64,000 bases of DNA from an uncultured Myxococcales bacterium (GTDB lineage: Bacteria; Myxococcota; Myxococcia; Myxococcales; Myxococcaceae), in the NCBI GenBank assembly GCA_937980205.1, contig CALJKW010000039.1:32291-96290 (forward strand). Reading direction: 5' to 3'. Below the pieces are notes generated by a model. The model was not told where the DNA came from, made no database searches, and worked only from the letters and a program-made list of their open reading frames with translations. Of this stretch, positions 7,387 to 15,969 are shown one piece after another; the first letter of the stretch is position 1; each line of letters begins with the position of its first letter. The translations under genes and the position numbers were made by a program.

Positions 7387-7965
7387 TTGGCTGAAGTCTC
7401 ACGCGCGATTCGGGTACTCAGCGCAAACGTGCTTGCCGCCTCGCTCTCCCTGCTGCTCCTGGCCGCATCGCAGGATGTGCGACTGGATCACCGCGGCGCG
7501 GTGGGGCTGCTGCTGGGCGTCGGAGGGCTCCGCAAAGACGCGAGCGTCCCCATCGAGAACAGCTGGCGCGGCTCGGTGAACGTCGGCGTCACGTTCGCGT
7601 TCGGCTACCGCGAGCAGGAGATCGTCATCGTCGCCAGCACGAGCATGACCCGCACCGAGGTGATCGTGAACGCGATGACCGGCGAGCGGGCGTACGGCTT
7701 CGGCATCGACGGGATCCTCTGGGGCGGCTACCGCACGTACTTCGGTGAGGAGTGGAAGACGTTCGTCGATCTCGATCTCTCCGTCGGAGTCGTGCCCGGC
7801 TTCACCGCGGGCCCCCGCGTCGGCATCGGCCTCATGCGCGAGCTCTCCTCGGTGATGGGCCTCTACACCACGCTGCACGCGCAGCTCGGCTTCGGATCAG
7901 CCCTCGTCTTCCGCGCCGAGCTCGCCGTCGGAGTGCAGCTGCGGTCATTTCTTCTCGAGGATTGA
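7387..7965 (+). CDS. Probable outer-membrane beta-barrel protein
   Basis: A 192-residue protein with a signal peptide (SLSLLLLAASQ) followed by alternating hydrophobic/polar strands and glycine-rich turns (GAVGLLLGVGGLR, VGVTFAFGYRE, LDLSVGVVPGFTAGPRVGIG). It ends in strand-like segments typical of small eight-stranded barrels. The TTG at 7387 gives a good n-region; GTG at 7429 is an alternative start inside the hydrophobic core. No specific family is recognised. It would sit in the outer membrane. The ribbon-helix-helix gene follows 35 bases later. Confidence 0.65.
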   Translation: MAEVSRAIRVLSANVLAASLSLLLLAASQDVRLDHRGAVGLLLGVGGLRKDASVPIENSWRGSVNVGVTFAFGYREQEIVIVASTSMTRTEVIVNAMTGERAYGFGIDGILWGGYRTYFGEEWKTFVDLDLSVGVVPGFTAGPRVGIGLMRELSSVMGLYTTLHAQLGFGSALVFRAELAVGVQLRSFLLED

Positions 7966-7991
7966 GTCGAAAAATTGATCCTGTGTGATTG

Positions 7992-8010
7992 TGTGCGACC
8001 ATGTCGCACA
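7992..8010. promoter_or_regulatory. Perfect palindrome spanning a start codon, probable operator
   Basis: TGTGCGAC-CAT-GTCGCACA is a perfect inverted repeat with 8-base arms and a 3-base centre. The ATG at 8001 of the ribbon-helix-helix gene lies inside it. Short palindromes at their own start are typical autoregulatory operators of such dimeric repressors. Base pairing is seen directly; protein binding is inferred. It could also fold in mRNA and hide the start codon. Confidence 0.6.
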
Positions 8011-8177
8011 TGAACGAGAACCCCCGGCTCACCTCCGTCGTCTTCCGCCTCAACCGCGACCGCTTGGAGTCCTTGAAGGAGCTCTCCAAGGCGACCCGCA
8101 TCCGCCAGAGCGAGTACCTGCGCGAGGCGATCAGCGATCTGCTCGAGAAGTACGACGATCAGATGACCGACGCGTAG
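8001..8177 (+). CDS. Small ribbon-helix-helix DNA-binding protein
   Basis: A 58-residue protein with the Arc/CopG layout: a short beta strand (TSVVFRLN), a first helix (RDRLESLKELSKAT) and a second helix (RQSEYLREAISDLLEKY). Dimers of this fold insert the paired strands into the DNA major groove. The gene's own start codon is within a 19-base perfect palindrome, so it probably represses itself. There is no toxin gene next to it: the upstream neighbour is a barrel protein and the downstream one a MepA-like peptidase. It therefore looks like a stand-alone regulator or small nucleoid protein rather than an antitoxin. Confidence 0.8.
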   Translation: MSHMNENPRLTSVVFRLNRDRLESLKELSKATRIRQSEYLREAISDLLEKYDDQMTDA

Positions 8178-8225
8178 CTCCCCCTTCCGCTTGCGCCGCC
8201 GCGGCGCCGTGTATACGGCGACGCC

Positions 8226-8858
8226 ATGGTGCTGGCGTTGATCCTCGCAGCGAGCTTCTGCACAGAGGCTCCTACGAAGTCGCCGAGCCGCTCCGTGGGC
8301 CGCGCGTCGAGCGGCTCTCTCGAGGGCGGCGTCGCGATCACCGAGTCCGAGTCACTGCGGGTCCTGCCGAAGCGACACAAGGCCCGCTGTCTCGTGTTCG
8401 GAACCGAGCGCCTCGCGCGTGCGCTCGAGGCCGCCGCCGCGAAGGTCGGCGGCCAGCCGCTCGGCGTCGGCGATCTGTCTCGGGCCTGTGGCGGCTCGAT
8501 CGCTCCACTGTCGAGATCGCACCAGTCGGGCCGCGATGCCGACCTCGCGTTCTACGCAGTGAAGGGCCCGCTCGACGATCTCGAGGCGCTGAAGCCGGGC
8601 GAGCTCGACGTCGCGCGGCAGTGGCGCCTGGTCGCCGCGCTCCTCGAAGACCCAACGATCGAGGTGCGGTGGATGTTCGTCAGCGAGCCGATCCGCGCCG
8701 CGCTGCTCGCCGAGGGCGAGCGCGTGAAGGCCGATCCGGCGACGCTGGTGCGCGCGCGGCGCGTGCTCCACCAGCCTTCCGATGCGCCGCCCCACGACGA
8801 TCACCTGCACCTGCGCATCGCCTGCAGCGCCGACGAGGCCGCGGCCGGCTGCCGCTGA
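8226..8858 (+). CDS. MepA-like murein endopeptidase (LAS metallopeptidase)
   Basis: A 210-residue exported protein with a short signal (LALILAASFC). Two metal-binding motifs of the MepA/LAS family are visible: SHQSGRDADLAFY, supplying His and Asp, and DDHLHLRI, supplying the late His pair. Family members cut D-alanyl-meso-diaminopimelate cross-links in peptidoglycan and are not inhibited by penicillin. Cys residues at about 12, 56, 88 and near the end could form disulfides in the periplasm. It is smaller than E. coli MepA (about 270 residues) but keeps the catalytic motifs. It converges with truA with only 3 bases between the two coding ends. Confidence 0.8.
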   Translation: MVLALILAASFCTEAPTKSPSRSVGRASSGSLEGGVAITESESLRVLPKRHKARCLVFGTERLARALEAAAAKVGGQPLGVGDLSRACGGSIAPLSRSHQSGRDADLAFYAVKGPLDDLEALKPGELDVARQWRLVAALLEDPTIEVRWMFVSEPIRAALLAEGERVKADPATLVRARRVLHQPSDAPPHDDHLHLRIACSADEAAAGCR

Positions 8859-8861
8859 AGG

Positions 8862-9653
8862 TCAGAGCTCGAACGGCGGTCCGGGCGGCAACCGCGGCAC
8901 CGCACCGGCGAACGGATCCTTCTGGGGCGGGTACTTTACCTCCCAGAGGATGAGCCCCTGCGCCGGAGCCTTCACGCCGTCGAACGGCACCGGCTCTTCG
9001 AGCGCGCGCCGGTACGGCTCGAGCGCCAGCTCGCCGCGCGCGACCGCCACGGCGCCGCCGACGAGGTAGCGCACCATGTACCGCGCGAAGCCGTCGCCCA
9101 CGATGCACAGCTCTGCCACGTGGCCGTGCACCTCGAGCCGCACGTCGCGCACCGTCCTCGGCTTCTGCGTGCTCGACTTGTCGTGGAACGCGAAGAAGTC
9201 GCGCGTGCCGACGCTGAGCTTCAGCACCTCGAGCACTGCCGCCGGCTCGACGTCGGCCCGCCAGGCGAACGGCGCCCACGCCGGGTCGTCTCGAAGCAGC
9301 AGCCGGTACCGGTACTCTTTCGTCTGTGCCGCCCACTGCGGGTGGAACTTGCGCGGCGCCTCGCGCGACAGCGCGATCCCCACCGTCGGCGGCAGCCCGG
9401 CGTTGATGCGCTCGGCGACGTCTTGGGGGGCGACGTCTTCGACCACCCGCATGCCGAGCACCTGCATGCGGGCGTGGACTCCGAGGTCGGTGCGGCCGCT
9501 GGGGACCGGGTTCCGCGAGAAGCCCTGTGACCGCAGCGCGGCCATCAAGGTCTCTTGAACCGTGGGACCGAGCGGTTGCGACTGGTAGCCGCGAAACGCC
9601 CCTCCGTGGTACCAACACCAGAGCGCAACGATCCTGGAGGGCTGCTCGTTCAT
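8862..9653 (-). CDS. truA: tRNA pseudouridine synthase A
   Basis: A 263-residue TruA-type enzyme that makes pseudouridine at positions 38-40 of tRNA anticodon arms. SGRTDLGVHA holds the catalytic Asp56; the downstream KEYRYRL, DFFAFHDKSSTQKPRTVRDV and FARYMVRYLVGGAVAVARG segments are all typical. The start chosen is MNEQPSRIVAL; longer starts would run into the divergent gene. The chosen ATG and the ATG of the plus-strand gene at 9652 share bases within one CATG, so the two genes diverge with overlapping start codons. Each promoter and leader must lie inside the other's coding sequence. Confidence 0.92.
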   Translation of the reverse strand: MNEQPSRIVALWCWYHGGAFRGYQSQPLGPTVQETLMAALRSQGFSRNPVPSGRTDLGVHARMQVLGMRVVEDVAPQDVAERINAGLPPTVGIALSREAPRKFHPQWAAQTKEYRYRLLLRDDPAWAPFAWRADVEPAAVLEVLKLSVGTRDFFAFHDKSSTQKPRTVRDVRLEVHGHVAELCIVGDGFARYMVRYLVGGAVAVARGELALEPYRRALEEPVPFDGVKAPAQGLILWEVKYPPQKDPFAGAVPRLPPGPPFEL

Positions 9654-10515
9654 GGCAGACCAGTGGCTGTACCGGAATGCAGATCTCATCTTGGGACCGG
9701 TGCCGGCGGCCCAGATCATCGAGAAGATCTACTCGCACGAGCTGGACGGCAAGAGCGAGGTTCAAGTGATGGGCAGCGGCCAGTTCCGCCGCCTCATCGA
9801 GATCGAGGCGTTCCGCGTCCACCTCGCCAAGGCGGACGTGAAGAAGAAGGTCGAGAAGCTCGCCGACGCCACCGCGAAAGATCGCGCCAAGAAGCGCAAC
9901 ATCACGCTCGTCATCGCCGGCGTCGTGATCGCCATCATCGCCGGCGGCGTCATCGCGGCCGGCCAGTACCTCGCCGTCCACACGCCGGGGAAGTCGAGCG
10001 AAGATCTCTACGCCGACCTCATCACCGTCGACCCGCCGACCGTCACCCGCGCCCGCGCCGGCGAGAGCGAGGAGCTCGTCGACTACCCCGGCAACGTGCC
10101 CGGGCAGCCGAAGCCGAAGCCTCCGCCGGGTGAGCAGCTCGCCAACAACGTGCCGAAGCCGCAGCCCAAGCCCCGGCCGCCCGGAGAGCCGAAGCCCAAG
10201 CCGGGCGAGGAAGACCCCGACGGCATGTCGCTCGGCCAGGTCGACCAGGCCGGCATCAACGACGTCGTGAAGAAGCACCAGAAGGGCCTCTTCCCCTGCC
10301 TCGCCAAGGCGGCGAAGCCGGGGCAGGTCATCAAGGTGCCCATCGAGTTCACCGTCGCCTCAGGCAAGGTCAGCAAGGTGTGGATCGACAACCCCGACCT
10401 CAAGAACGACGCGATGCTCTCGGAGTGCCTGATGAACGAGCTGCGCAAGTGGCCCTTCAAAGAGGCCCAGAACGCTTCTGTTGGCTTGAGCTTCAACATC
10501 GGCAAGAAGGGGTGA
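9652..10515 (+). CDS. GYF-like / TM / Pro-rich / TonB-like C-terminal envelope protein
   Basis: A 287-residue protein in four parts. Residues 1-60 look like a GYF_2-type domain (QWLYRNADLILGPVPAAQIIEKI). Residues 83-105 form one membrane helix (ITLVIAGVVIAIIAGGVIAAG). Residues 140-190 are Pro/Lys-rich (KPKPPPGE, KPQPKPRPPGEPKPKPG). Residues 200-287 resemble the TonB/AgmX C-terminal fold (VVKKHQKGLFPCLAKAAK, VPIEFTVASGKVSKVWI, MNELRKWPFKEAQNASVGLSFNI). The layout suggests an inner-membrane protein with a stiff periplasmic arm reaching toward the outer membrane, like AgmX/GltJ-type motility proteins. A tidy GGAGGG ribosome site precedes the ATG. Function is inferred from architecture only. Confidence 0.75.
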   Translation: MADQWLYRNADLILGPVPAAQIIEKIYSHELDGKSEVQVMGSGQFRRLIEIEAFRVHLAKADVKKKVEKLADATAKDRAKKRNITLVIAGVVIAIIAGGVIAAGQYLAVHTPGKSSEDLYADLITVDPPTVTRARAGESEELVDYPGNVPGQPKPKPPPGEQLANNVPKPQPKPRPPGEPKPKPGEEDPDGMSLGQVDQAGINDVVKKHQKGLFPCLAKAAKPGQVIKVPIEFTVASGKVSKVWIDNPDLKNDAMLSECLMNELRKWPFKEAQNASVGLSFNIGKKG

Positions 10516-10516
10516 C

Positions 10517-11092
10517 GTGAGCGACCTCCGTCAAACCGTCCTTCACGCGTCGAAGCGCTTCAAGTCGTCCTGGGTCGAGATGGGCAAGCTGCTCGTCGAG
10601 GTCCTGCAGAAAGAGGCCTATCGGGAGTGGGGCTTCGAGAGCTTCGAGGCGTACTGCTACAAAGAGCTGCGCCTGAAGAAGTCGACCGTCGACAAGCTGA
10701 CGCGCAGCTACAGCTTCCTCGACAAGCACGAGCCCAAGGCCATGTCGCAGCCGGACATCGCCGAGGTCGCGCCCCCGTTCGAGGTCGTCGAGGTGCTGGC
10801 CGGCGCCGAAGCGCGGGGAGATCTCTCCGCGCAGGAGTACCGGTCGATCCGCGACTCGATCTGGAACCCCGAGGTCGCCGTCAGCGAGCTCAAGCGCGAC
10901 ATCAGCGAGAAGTTCGGGCCGCCGTCGCCCAAGCCGGACGACAGCCAGCAGATGAAGCGCCTGGCCACCATGGCGAAGAAGCTGGCCGAGGAGCTCGAGG
11001 CCTTCAAGAAGGTGCCCCGCGCGGTGGCCGAGCGGGCGAAGGCGCTGGCCGACGACGTCGCGGAGCTGGTACGGCCGGACGCCGAAGCCTGA
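10517..11092 (+). CDS. Conserved hypothetical, helical, possible helix-turn-helix
   Basis: A 191-residue soluble protein starting with GTG two bases after the preceding stop, so co-transcribed with it. The first 70 residues (WVEMGKLLVEVLQKEAYREWGFESFEAYCYKELRLKKSTVDKLTRSYSFL) look like a small helical DNA-binding domain in which KKSTVDKLTRSY would be the recognition helix. A middle acidic region and a C-terminal coiled-coil-like stretch (MKRLATMAKKLAEELEAFKKV) follow. No close family is recognised. A weak intrinsic terminator follows at 11151-11183. Confidence 0.7.
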   Translation: MSDLRQTVLHASKRFKSSWVEMGKLLVEVLQKEAYREWGFESFEAYCYKELRLKKSTVDKLTRSYSFLDKHEPKAMSQPDIAEVAPPFEVVEVLAGAEARGDLSAQEYRSIRDSIWNPEVAVSELKRDISEKFGPPSPKPDDSQQMKRLATMAKKLAEELEAFKKVPRAVAERAKALADDVAELVRPDAEA

Positions 11093-11150
11093 ACCGGTGG
11101 GGGAATGACGGCGGGGCGGGAATTGGTTACCGATCTCCTACACAACGTGA

Positions 11151-11183
11151 AGCGGGCCGGCCTTCAGCCCGCTATAGAGTTTT
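11151..11183 (+). terminator. Probable intrinsic terminator
   Basis: AGCGGGC and GCCCGCT form a 7-base stem around a 9-base loop, followed after a short AT-rich spacer by four T. It lies between the helical hypothetical gene and clpX, so it should separate their transcripts. The T-run is short. Confidence 0.5.
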
Positions 11184-11219
11184 CCAACTGCGGCACCTGA
11201 GGCTAGGCTCGAAGACGAG

Positions 11220-12500
<1,281 letters not shown>

Positions 12501-12518
12501 GGGCAGCTTCGCTGCGAC

Positions 12519-13691
12519 TTAACGCCTGTAGAGGCGCGTCGAGCTTCCTTCCGGCACCGTCACGCACGTGCTCGTGATCGCCTGCACGCGCGGGCCGTAG
12601 TTCTCGAGGACGATGTTGTCGCCCGAGCGGGCCAGCACGAACGGCCCGGCGTCGGGGCGGCCCGCGTCGAGGACGACGCCGTTGTCCCAGCCGAACGGGC
12701 CGGGCACGAAGACGGCCCAGCCCGGCGGCAGCGGGAAGCCCGTCGACATCCGGTGATCGACGAGCATGACCTCGGACCCGAGCATCGTCTCGTTCTGCAC
12801 CCAGATGCCCTCGGGGCCCAAGGCGACGGCGGTCGGAGACGTCAGCATCGTGCAGCGCTGGCCCCCATCGGCCACGTAGCCGGGGATTCGGGCGGCGCAC
12901 CACTGGTTGCCCCGGATGAACGCCACGTCGTTCCCCGTACGCCAGAGCACGTTGTTCATCCGGATGGGGGCGGGCACGGAGGTGACGCCGCCGTCCCTCC
13001 ACAGCCACGTCGCGCTGTTGAGCCCGAGCAGCAGGGCCTCGTCCGCGCCCGGGATGATCGCCTGGTGAGCGCTCGTCATGAGCGCATCGGTGAGCTCGAA
13101 CGAGCCGCCGTCTTCGACCCAGCGCTCGAGGCGGGTGCCGGTGCTCAGCCAGAGCGTCGAGCTCCAGCGGGCGACGAAGGGGAAGCCCTCGAACTGCCGA
13201 CCGGCGTCGAGCACGTCCACCGTGTCGGCGTTTCTGCAGAGCACGAGGCCGCCCGGCGTGAAGTCTCCGCGGTCGCACCGCCCGGGGACGAGGATGCTGC
13301 CCGCATCGCGCCGCTCGGCGGCAACGATGACGTTCGCCTGCGCGGTGCCGAAGTTCGGCTCGAAGCGCGCGGCGAGGTGGTACGTGCCGGGTACCGTCGG
13401 CGTGAACGAGACGTCCGTCTCGAAGCCGTCGTTCGTCGCGCGCGGCTCGGTGCTCGTGTGCGCGATCGGGTTGCTGCTCGGGTCCAGCACGGAGACCGTG
13501 ACGCTCGTCGGCACGCGCATCCCACAGCTCACCGGCAACAGCGCGGTCACGGTGACCGGCTGCCAGGCGGTGGCGAACGACGGCGAGACGGGCGTCGCGC
13601 CCGTGACCACACAGAGGTCCTGATTGCAGACGCAGCCGCCGAGCGCGAGCAGCGCCGCGCACGACAGCAGCCAGAGCCGCCTCAGTTGCAC
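12519..13691 (-). CDS. Secreted lipoprotein, 390 residues, function unknown
   Basis: A putative lipoprotein. The GTG at 13691, which overlaps the end of the upstream gene by ten bases, gives a signal ending LLALGGCVCNQD with a lipobox Cys at about 20. The mature part starts with an Ig-like or carboxypeptidase-regulatory-like segment (TVTVLLP, FTPTVPGTYHLAARFEPN), followed by repeated short units that read like a beta-propeller (VLCRNADTVDVLDAG, TLWLSTGTRLERWVEDGG, VALGPEGIWVQNETML). Aspartate-Gly-Gly turns recur. No enzyme motif is seen. It is co-transcribed with the DUF6209-like lipoprotein upstream. Confidence 0.75.
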   Translation of the reverse strand: MQLRRLWLLSCAALLALGGCVCNQDLCVVTGATPVSPSFATAWQPVTVTALLPVSCGMRVPTSVTVSVLDPSSNPIAHTSTEPRATNDGFETDVSFTPTVPGTYHLAARFEPNFGTAQANVIVAAERRDAGSILVPGRCDRGDFTPGGLVLCRNADTVDVLDAGRQFEGFPFVARWSSTLWLSTGTRLERWVEDGGSFELTDALMTSAHQAIIPGADEALLLGLNSATWLWRDGGVTSVPAPIRMNNVLWRTGNDVAFIRGNQWCAARIPGYVADGGQRCTMLTSPTAVALGPEGIWVQNETMLGSEVMLVDHRMSTGFPLPPGWAVFVPGPFGWDNGVVLDAGRPDAGPFVLARSGDNIVLENYGPRVQAITSTCVTVPEGSSTRLYRR

Positions 13692-15091
13692 GAGCCCCAG
13701 CTCGGGTTGCACCACGAGGCGTCGCGCTTCACCGAGCGCGTGACGTCGCGCGTCCAGGTGACTCCGTCGGTCGAGAGCGCGAGGGTGTAGTCGAGGCGGC
13801 TCCACGTGCTGCCGTAGTAGAGCAGCTCGCGGGGCAGCGTGAAGCGGTAGCGCGAGTCGTTGCCGACGCGGCCGCGGTACTCGAGCCAGCGCGCAGGCTG
13901 CTCGACGCCGTCGAGCTTCAGCTCCACCCGCGCCGCGAGCAGGCCGGGGCGGGCAGAGTCGGTGATGCCCGGCACCCAGGCGTCGAGCTCGACGAAGCTG
14001 CAGGCGCGCTCGTAGATGTAGCCGTCGAGCACGATGGGCTCGGGGACGCCGGCGCGCGCGGTGCAGTCGCGCGACAGGCTCGAGCCCAGGTTGCCGAACC
14101 AGCCGATCGCCGGCGGGGCCTTCTGCTCGATGGGGAAGCGGTAGTTCGCCCCGTCGAGCGAGTCCCACGCGGGCTGGCAGGAGAGGCCCGTGTTCTGGAA
14201 CCAGACCTCGGCCTCGCGCGCTCCGGCGGGGACGGTGAAGGTGAACGGCAGCGGGCGCTCGCGCGTGAGGTCGGGGACCCCGTTCGGCGCGTCGAAGGTG
14301 CGGACGCTCTGCTGGACGACCTGGCCGCCCGGCTGGAAGCGGACGAAGCCGGTGATGTCCCAGCGGGCGGCGCCACCGCTCGAGCCGCGGCACTTCGTCA
14401 GGCGCGACGGCGCGTACTCGATGGTGCCGGTGCCAGCGGCCATCAGCGGGCCGTGCTGCTCGAGGGTCCAGTCGCTCTTGAACTCGAGGACGGCGCGCGC
14501 GCTGCCGGCGGGGCGGCAGACGCTCGCGTCTTCGGCGATCGCCCACTGGTTGTTGGCGACGAGCTCGTACGCGTCGAAGTCGCCGGGCACGCGGTTGTGA
14601 TCGAACACGCGAGAGCCGTCGGAGAGGCGCTGGTACGGCATCAGCTGCAGGCGCGCGCGCTGCAGCGAGGTCGCGCTCTGGCCGGGGCTCACCGTCTTGC
14701 GGTCGATGCGCACCTGGTACCGCTGGTAGCCCGCGGGAGCGCCCGAGACCTTCGCCGCCTGCTTCCTGCTCCACGTGCTCGCGTCGGTGTTGCGCCACTG
14801 CACCCACGTGGTCGCTCCGGGCACGACGGCCGAGGTCGCCACGTCGATGGTCGCCTGCCAGACGAACCAGCACGCGCCGCCGCTGTCGCAGACCGTGGCG
14901 TAGCCGGTCGTCCCGGTGGCGCGCTCGGCCTTGCGCAGCACGAGCTGGCACGAGCGGTCGGCGCGATCGGACGCGACCCCCTGCTCGACGTCGGCCTCGA
15001 CGTCTTCGGTGCCCTGGGTGACGACGGCTTCCGGAGCGCACGCCGCGAGGACGAGCAGACAGGTGAGGAGATGTGGGCGCATGACGGACAT
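13682..15091 (-). CDS. DUF6209-like lipoprotein
   Basis: A 469-residue exported protein starting MSVMRPHLLTCLL; the internal ATG at 15082 is the alternative start. The signal ends LVLAACAPE with a lipobox Cys. The body has several Cys pairs (CQLVLRKAE, VCDSGGACWFVW) and large beta-rich segments including RERPLPFTFTVPAGAREAEVWFQNTG and a C-terminal CNPSWGSCN. I associate this overall pattern with the DUF6209 family of myxobacterial secreted proteins, but that assignment is from memory and should be checked. It is the first gene of a two-gene unit with the downstream lipoprotein. Its start is 13 bases from the stop of tatD, which lies on the same strand upstream. Confidence 0.75.
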   Translation of the reverse strand: MSVMRPHLLTCLLVLAACAPEAVVTQGTEDVEADVEQGVASDRADRSCQLVLRKAERATGTTGYATVCDSGGACWFVWQATIDVATSAVVPGATTWVQWRNTDASTWSRKQAAKVSGAPAGYQRYQVRIDRKTVSPGQSATSLQRARLQLMPYQRLSDGSRVFDHNRVPGDFDAYELVANNQWAIAEDASVCRPAGSARAVLEFKSDWTLEQHGPLMAAGTGTIEYAPSRLTKCRGSSGGAARWDITGFVRFQPGGQVVQQSVRTFDAPNGVPDLTRERPLPFTFTVPAGAREAEVWFQNTGLSCQPAWDSLDGANYRFPIEQKAPPAIGWFGNLGSSLSRDCTARAGVPEPIVLDGYIYERACSFVELDAWVPGITDSARPGLLAARVELKLDGVEQPARWLEYRGRVGNDSRYRFTLPRELLYYGSTWSRLDYTLALSTDGVTWTRDVTRSVKRDASWCNPSWGSCN

Positions 15092-15104
15092 GCGCTTAAC
15101 CGCT

Positions 15105-15878
15105 TCAGTCGAGCCGATGCAAGCCGAAGAAATCCCGGGCCGTTTTCGTGGTGTGACGCGCGGTCTCTTCGGGCGTCTCGCCTCGGGCCTTCGCGACGGC
15201 CTCGAGGACGCGCGGGAGGAACGCCGGCTCGTTGCGGCGCGGAGCTCCCGGCGGCGAGAGAAACGGCGCGTCCGTCTCGAGCATGAGCCGCCCAGGCGGG
15301 ATTCTGCGCACCAGCTCGACGAGGTGCGTGCCGCGGCGCTCGTCGCAGATCCACCCGGTGATGCCGATGTGCAGGCCGAGCGCGAGGTAGTCGTCGAGGG
15401 CGCGGGCGTCTCCGGTGAAGCAGTGGATGACGGCGCGCTTCGGCCGGTGCTTCTCGACAAGGCGCTTCACCTCGTCGAAGGCGTCGCGCTCGTGCAGGAA
15501 CAGCGGCTTGCCCAGCCGCGCGGCGAGCTCGAGCTGCGCTTCGAAGCAGGCGAGCTGCGCGTCGCGAGGAGAGAAGTTGCGGTTGAAGTCGAGGCCGCAC
15601 TCTCCGATCGCGACGGGGTCGAGGGCAGCGAGCTCGTCGAGGTGGCGCGGCTCGAAGTCCTTCGCGTGGTGCGGGTGGATGCCGGCGGTCGCGCAGAGGC
15701 CGTGCTCTTGGGCGAGCCAGGCGGCTTTCCGCGAGCCCGCGACGTCGGTGCCGGTGATGACGAGGTCGACGCCGGCGTCCTTCGCGCGCTTCAGGACTTG
15801 CGGCAGATCCGCCTCGAACGAGCGGTGCGCGAGGTTCACGCCGATGTCGACGAGGGCAGTCGGAGTTGCCCCTCTCAT
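15105..15878 (-). CDS. tatD: TatD-family metal-dependent DNase
   Basis: A 258-residue TIM-barrel hydrolase. It is close to E. coli TatD itself rather than YcfH: DIGVNL replaces the usual HxD at the start, then AGIHPHHAKDF, AIGECGLDFNRNFSPRDAQ, PLFLHERDAFDE, VIHCFTGDARALDDYL, GITGWICDERRGTHL, LMLETDAPFL and RRNEPAFLP. These carry the metal-binding Glu, His and Asp residues. TatD is a 3'-5' exonuclease linked to repair of oxidative DNA damage. The start MRGATPTALVDIG is the one that fits the family; upstream codons would overlap the divergent gene. There is no tat export operon nearby. Confidence 0.92.
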   Translation of the reverse strand: MRGATPTALVDIGVNLAHRSFEADLPQVLKRAKDAGVDLVITGTDVAGSRKAAWLAQEHGLCATAGIHPHHAKDFEPRHLDELAALDPVAIGECGLDFNRNFSPRDAQLACFEAQLELAARLGKPLFLHERDAFDEVKRLVEKHRPKRAVIHCFTGDARALDDYLALGLHIGITGWICDERRGTHLVELVRRIPPGRLMLETDAPFLSPPGAPRRNEPAFLPRVLEAVAKARGETPEETARHTTKTARDFFGLHRLD

Positions 15879-15969
15879 GGCTTCCTGGGCTTCGAGCTCG
15901 GGATTCAAAACTGCGTGTCCTCTGACGCTATTCCCCGCGGTGACTGACGTCGTGTAGCCTGCGCGGCCA

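Noticed and set aside
8001..8177. Antitoxin of a toxin-antitoxin pair
   Set aside because: No small toxin-like gene overlaps or adjoins; neighbours are a barrel protein and a MepA-like peptidase.
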